From an uncultured Clostridia bacterium (lineage in GTDB: Bacteria > Bacillota > Clostridia > Christensenellales > Borkfalkiaceae), in the NCBI GenBank assembly GCA_937915565.1, contig CALDMH010000036.1:1-7369 (forward strand): DNA of 7,369 bases, read 5' to 3'. The notes beneath the pieces are model-generated. The model worked only from the letters and a program-made list of their open reading frames with translations. It was not told the origin of the DNA and did no database searches. Positions 5,013 through 7,369 of the stretch are shown here, in pieces. Numbering within the stretch: the first letter of the stretch is position 1; each line of letters begins with the position of its first letter. Position numbers and translations under genes: made by a program.

Positions 5013-5200
5013 GCGTAATGCGCGGCGGGCGGACGAGAGCGTTTTCCGAAAAAAAGAGCGCAAAAACGAAAACGAAAGGCGAAATCGAGGTTTATGCGGT
5101 TTTTTCAAAGCGAAATTAAGACTTTTTTCTGAAAAGTTAGCGAAAATTCGCGAAAAATTATAAAAAAAACAAAAATCACCGAAAAAATCTTAAAAAACTG
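5013..5200. other. A-tract-rich region between divergent promoters
   Basis: No gene is supported in this stretch, which together with the two promoters and leaders makes the 368-bp gap 4934-5301. From about 5090 to 5200 it carries many runs of 4-8 A, several about one helical turn apart, which suggests curved DNA or an UP element ahead of the HU promoter. A palindrome, GCGAA-AA-TTCGC, lies at 5140-5151. Confidence 0.5.
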
Positions 5201-5228
5201 TTGATATTTTCTGAAAATATGTTATAAT
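5201..5228 (+). promoter_or_regulatory. Promoter of the HU gene with a palindrome in its spacer
   Basis: TTGATA (5201-5206), 16-bp spacer, TATAAT (5223-5228), with TG at 5220-5221 giving an extended -10 (TGTTATAAT). The spacer is almost filled by the perfect palindrome ATATTTTC-T-GAAAATAT (5204-5220), a plausible operator. The start would be near 5235. The leader contains a stem TTTCCG-CGT-CGGAAA (5266-5280) before the GGAGG ribosome site (5292-5296). Confidence 0.85.
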
Positions 5229-5301
5229 TGGTTCAGACGTTCGGACAAAAAACGGGTTGAAGCCCTTTCCGCGTCGGAAACTAAGTATATCGGAGGAAAT
5301 T

Positions 5302-5577
5302 ATGAACAAAAGTGAATTTATCAGAGCTTATGCGGACAAGCTCGGCGTAACAATCAAAGAGGCTGACGCGAATTTTAACGCGTTCGTTGAAACTCTCACC
5401 GATTCTTTGAAGAACGGAGAGTATATTCACATTTCCGGCTTCGCTACCTTTGAAATTAAGGATAAGGCTGCAAGAGAAGGCGTTAACCCGCTCACTCAGG
5501 AGAAGGTTCAGATTAAGGCTTGCAAAGCTCCCGCGGTTAAATTCAGCAAAACCTTCAAGGACGTTTTCAATAAGTAA
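5302..5577 (+). CDS. hup: HU-family nucleoid-associated DNA-binding protein
   Basis: A 91-residue protein, the standard HU length. The N-terminal helical dimerisation part is MNKSEFIRAYADKLGVTIKEAD, followed by the GFATFE strand (46-51) and the DNA-binding arm with its conserved tip GVNPLTQEKV, where P63 would insert between base pairs. The C-terminal helix is KFSKTFKDVFNK. HU bends and compacts DNA non-specifically and helps replication, recombination and promoter architecture. The start at 5302 was chosen over an in-frame ATG at 5257 because HU proteins begin MNK-EFI and GGAGG lies 5 nt upstream. R-rich family motifs are partly changed: the arm reads AAREG-VNPLTQEKVQIKACKAP, and C74 is unusual but not disabling. 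The gene stands alone, with its own promoter and terminator. IHF is unlikely in this kind of organism. Confidence 0.96.
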   Translation: MNKSEFIRAYADKLGVTIKEADANFNAFVETLTDSLKNGEYIHISGFATFEIKDKAAREGVNPLTQEKVQIKACKAPAVKFSKTFKDVFNK

Positions 5578-5599
5578 TTAAATTACGATAATATTATCG
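5574..5599. repeat. Two abutting palindromes between the HU stop and its terminator
   Basis: GTAATT-A-AATTAC (5574-5586) overlaps the TAA stop of HU. It shares its last base with CGATAAT-ATTATCG (5586-5599), a perfect 14-bp palindrome, which in turn shares its last base with the terminator stem starting at 5599. All symmetry is exact. Confidence 0.8.
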
Positions 5600-5650
5600 G
5601 CTCGGCAATTTTCCCATTTTTCGGGGAAAATTGCCGAGCCTTTTGCTTTT
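5599..5650 (+). terminator. Intrinsic terminator of the HU gene
   Basis: GGCTCGGCAATTTTCCC (5599-5615) pairs perfectly with 5624-5640 around an 8-nt loop, followed by TTTTGCTTTT. A 17-bp perfect stem plus U-rich tail is a strong terminator and isolates HU from the next gene. Confidence 0.93.
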
Positions 5651-5684
5651 CACAAAAAAAACTCTTAAAAAATGCGCATTAGCA

Positions 5685-5713
5685 TTTACAATTTGCCCTA
5701 TGTGTGTTATAAT
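5685..5713 (+). promoter_or_regulatory. SigA-type promoter of the DUF4116-like gene
   Basis: TTTACA (5685-5690), 17-bp spacer, TATAAT (5708-5713) with an extended -10 TG (5705-5706). The start would be near 5720, leaving a leader of about 64 nt to the ATG at 5784. Confidence 0.82.
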
Positions 5714-5783
5714 AACTTAATAGATAAAATTACGGCACGGCGAAAACCTTGCGATTTTAAACGAATAACGGAGGGCGATAAAA

Positions 5784-7151
5784 ATGAACAACGAAAACAA
5801 AGAAATGTCGGTCAGGCTTTTAAACGCTCTTTCCGAGGATTATAAAACGAACGCGGAACTTCAAAACGACAGAGAACTTACCTTAAAGCTCGTTTTGAGA
5901 AGACCCGAACTTTACGAATACGCTTCCGATAAACTTAAAGCCGACGAGGAGATTGCCGAAACGTGCTTTAAAGGCGACGGAAGGCTTATTCGTTTTGCTC
6001 CGGAAAGTATCCGTTCAAACCCGAAAATCGCGCTCGTTGCGGCAACGGATTATCCGCTTTGCATATCGTTTTTGACGGGTGAAGCCGCCGAAAGCCGCGA
6101 AATTGCGGAACTGGTCGCAAAAAACGGCGGTTCGGCAATCGAGGCTTTGCCCGAAAAATTCTTTTCCGATAAGGAAATCGCAAAGATTGCAGTCACGAAA
6201 AACGCCAAAAACGTCAGGTTTTTCTCCGAAAACGTCAGGGCGGACGAAGAGGTTTGTCTTGCCGCGCTCGCGCAGGACAGAACCGTTTGCGCCTATTTTG
6301 CGGACGACGCTTTTAAAAGCGATAAGGTTTTTGAACGCTCCGTTAGGGCGGACAGGGGAGTTATCGGGGCTAACACGCTTTCAAACGATATGCCCCTCGG
6401 TTTGTTTGAAAAAATCGCCGAAAAAAATCTCACCATAAGGCTCGGTTCGCAAAAAATCGATTTGCTCACAATCGATTACGATAAATTATACGCCGTTTTG
6501 AGCGTTTGCGAAGGCAACGTGATAAGGAAAAAGGAACTTTTGGCGCGGGTTGTGGAAAAGGACGACAGAAAATGCGCCGAGCTTTTATGCGAAAAATTTT
6601 CCGTTCCGCCGCAAACGATAAAGGACGCTTTGCCTTACGCCGTGCAACATAGAAAAATGCGCGTGCTTCCTTACCTTATGTCGTATATGCACTCCAAAAA
6701 CGTCGGCGAACGCGAGGAAAGAGAAAAAATCGTCCGCGGGCTGAAACGCAATTCGCCAAAAGCCGTTCAAACTCTTTTCGACAATATTTCGGAATACAAA
6801 ACGGACAGGGAAGTCATTTTGCTGTGCGCCAAGGTCAACGGCGCGGTTTTAAAACTCATAGAGGATTCGCCGCTGTTTAACGATTCCGAAATCGTTTCGG
6901 AGTGCGTTAAAAGTTACGTCGTGAAAAACGCGGATAAGCCTTTCGTTTTGTGGTTTAAAACTATGCCGTTTTCTTACGACGATTTGAAAGTTTTGTGCAG
7001 GAAAGACCATAGAAATTACTTTGCTTTGGACGAAAAATACAGAAAGGACAGCGTTTTATGCGCGGAAGCGGTGCGCTCCGGCATCGGCGTTTACGATATG
7101 ATGGCCGAAGATATGAAGCAAATACCCATAGTTAAAGAGGCGAAAAGATGA
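5784..7151 (+). CDS. DUF4116-like helical repeat protein
   Basis: 455 residues, no signal peptide or membrane helix, so cytosolic. The N-terminal 200 residues consist of about seven degenerate repeats of 24-26 residues, each with a core like (A/S)D.EIA..A....G..I.F....: they start near residues 28, 53, 78, 103, 129, 153 and 178. This is the pattern of DUF4116, a repeat of unknown function, and would form a helical solenoid suited to protein binding. Related elements recur near 340-375 (DREVILLCAKVNGAVLKLI) and 416-440; the stretch 225-335 is helical but less repetitive. GGAGGG lies 8 nt before the ATG. The stop overlaps the next start (ATGA at 7148-7151), so the two products are probably made together at a fixed ratio, and this protein may be a scaffold or partner for the next one. 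No catalytic motif is visible. Confidence 0.75.
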   Translation: MNNENKEMSVRLLNALSEDYKTNAELQNDRELTLKLVLRRPELYEYASDKLKADEEIAETCFKGDGRLIRFAPESIRSNPKIALVAATDYPLCISFLTGEAAESREIAELVAKNGGSAIEALPEKFFSDKEIAKIAVTKNAKNVRFFSENVRADEEVCLAALAQDRTVCAYFADDAFKSDKVFERSVRADRGVIGANTLSNDMPLGLFEKIAEKNLTIRLGSQKIDLLTIDYDKLYAVLSVCEGNVIRKKELLARVVEKDDRKCAELLCEKFSVPPQTIKDALPYAVQHRKMRVLPYLMSYMHSKNVGEREEREKIVRGLKRNSPKAVQTLFDNISEYKTDREVILLCAKVNGAVLKLIEDSPLFNDSEIVSECVKSYVVKNADKPFVLWFKTMPFSYDDLKVLCRKDHRNYFALDEKYRKDSVLCAEAVRSGIGVYDMMAEDMKQIPIVKEAKR

Positions 7152-7369
7152 CGAATTTACTCGACAGCGCAAACGAAGTTTTAAAGCTTGCCGTGGCGTC
7201 GTTCGGCTCGTCTTATTCTTACCTCGCTTACGCGGTGGGGAAAGCCGAGCCTTCCGTAACCGAAGAAAAGCCGTTTTGTTACACCGACGGAAAAGGTATC
7301 TTTTTCGGCGAAAAACAGCTTTTGTTTCAAACGGCGCAAAAAGGCGCGGAACTTGCCGTTCTGGGGCTG
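7148..7369 (+). CDS. Possible DUF2201 (VWA-like / putative metallopeptidase) protein, 5' part only
   Basis: The 74 residues inside the window start MTNLLDSANEVLKLAVASFGSSYSYLAYAVG and continue to PFCYTDGKGIFFGEKQLLFQTAQKGAELAVLGL. The order of an N-terminal helix, a (A/Y)TDG..I.F strand and then a helix that should lead into a HExxH-type motif resembles the N-terminal domain of DUF2201 proteins, which usually carry a VWA-like C-terminal half and often work with an AAA+ ATPase. The HExxH segment would lie beyond the window, so this is tentative. The ATG overlaps the preceding stop (ATGA), and its ribosome site AAGAGG (7135-7140) lies inside the upstream gene, 7 nt before the start; this points to translational coupling. 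Confidence 0.5.
   Translation, partial: MTNLLDSANEVLKLAVASFGSSYSYLAYAVGKAEPSVTEEKPFCYTDGKGIFFGEKQLLFQTAQKGAELAVLGL

Noticed and set aside
6079..6438. 119-residue plus-strand open frame within the DUF4116-like gene
   Set aside because: It is an alternative-frame shadow without a ribosome site, and the main frame has a clear repeat pattern.

Overview
The window looks like chromosomal DNA of a spore-forming, Gram-positive member of the Bacillota, probably an uncultured Clostridia lineage. This rests on GGAGG-type ribosome sites, consensus SigA-type promoters, lipoprotein signal peptides, a SpoIIQ-like M23 protein, and an HU gene with its own terminator. No rRNA, tRNA, CRISPR array, insertion sequence or phage gene is visible.

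Layout. Positions 1-4933 are read on the minus strand. In transcription order they hold a degenerate PHP-domain protein (4933-3761), a small secreted protein resembling YwmB (3625-3206), a SpoIIQ-like membrane-anchored M23 protein (3004-2282), an M1-family metallopeptidase lipoprotein (2208-787), an FmdB-type zinc-ribbon protein (730-533), and the start of another lipoprotein (132 to the window edge). Positions 4934-5301 are a divergent promoter region. Positions 5302-7369 are read on the plus strand: HU, a 455-residue DUF4116-like repeat protein, and the overlapping start of a protein that may belong to the DUF2201 (VWA-like/metallopeptidase) family.

The most coherent biological signal is a sporulation pair. 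The YwmB-like and SpoIIQ-like genes carry the same promoter, GTATA-N15-GTCAATAAT. It fits the forespore SigF consensus (GHATR-N15-GGHHANHWT) except at one base, the same base in both. The order ywmB-like then spoIIQ-like echoes the Bacillus subtilis ywmB-murAA-spoIID-spoIIQ region. The promoter of the YwmB-like gene lies so close to its ATG that the mRNA would be leaderless, and no ribosome site is present.

The most unusual signal is a pattern at gene 3' ends. Three of the minus-strand genes (PHP-like, YwmB-like, FmdB-like) run into direct repeats that begin inside the last codons, include the stop codon, and continue downstream. The three repeat families are unrelated to each other (units of 18-22, 31-34 and 21 bp). 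A second striking element is a strong hairpin plus U-tract placed on the ribosome site of the M1 peptidase gene, where it could act both as terminator and as translational lock. Perfect palindromes also fill the -35/-10 spacers of the FmdB and HU promoters.
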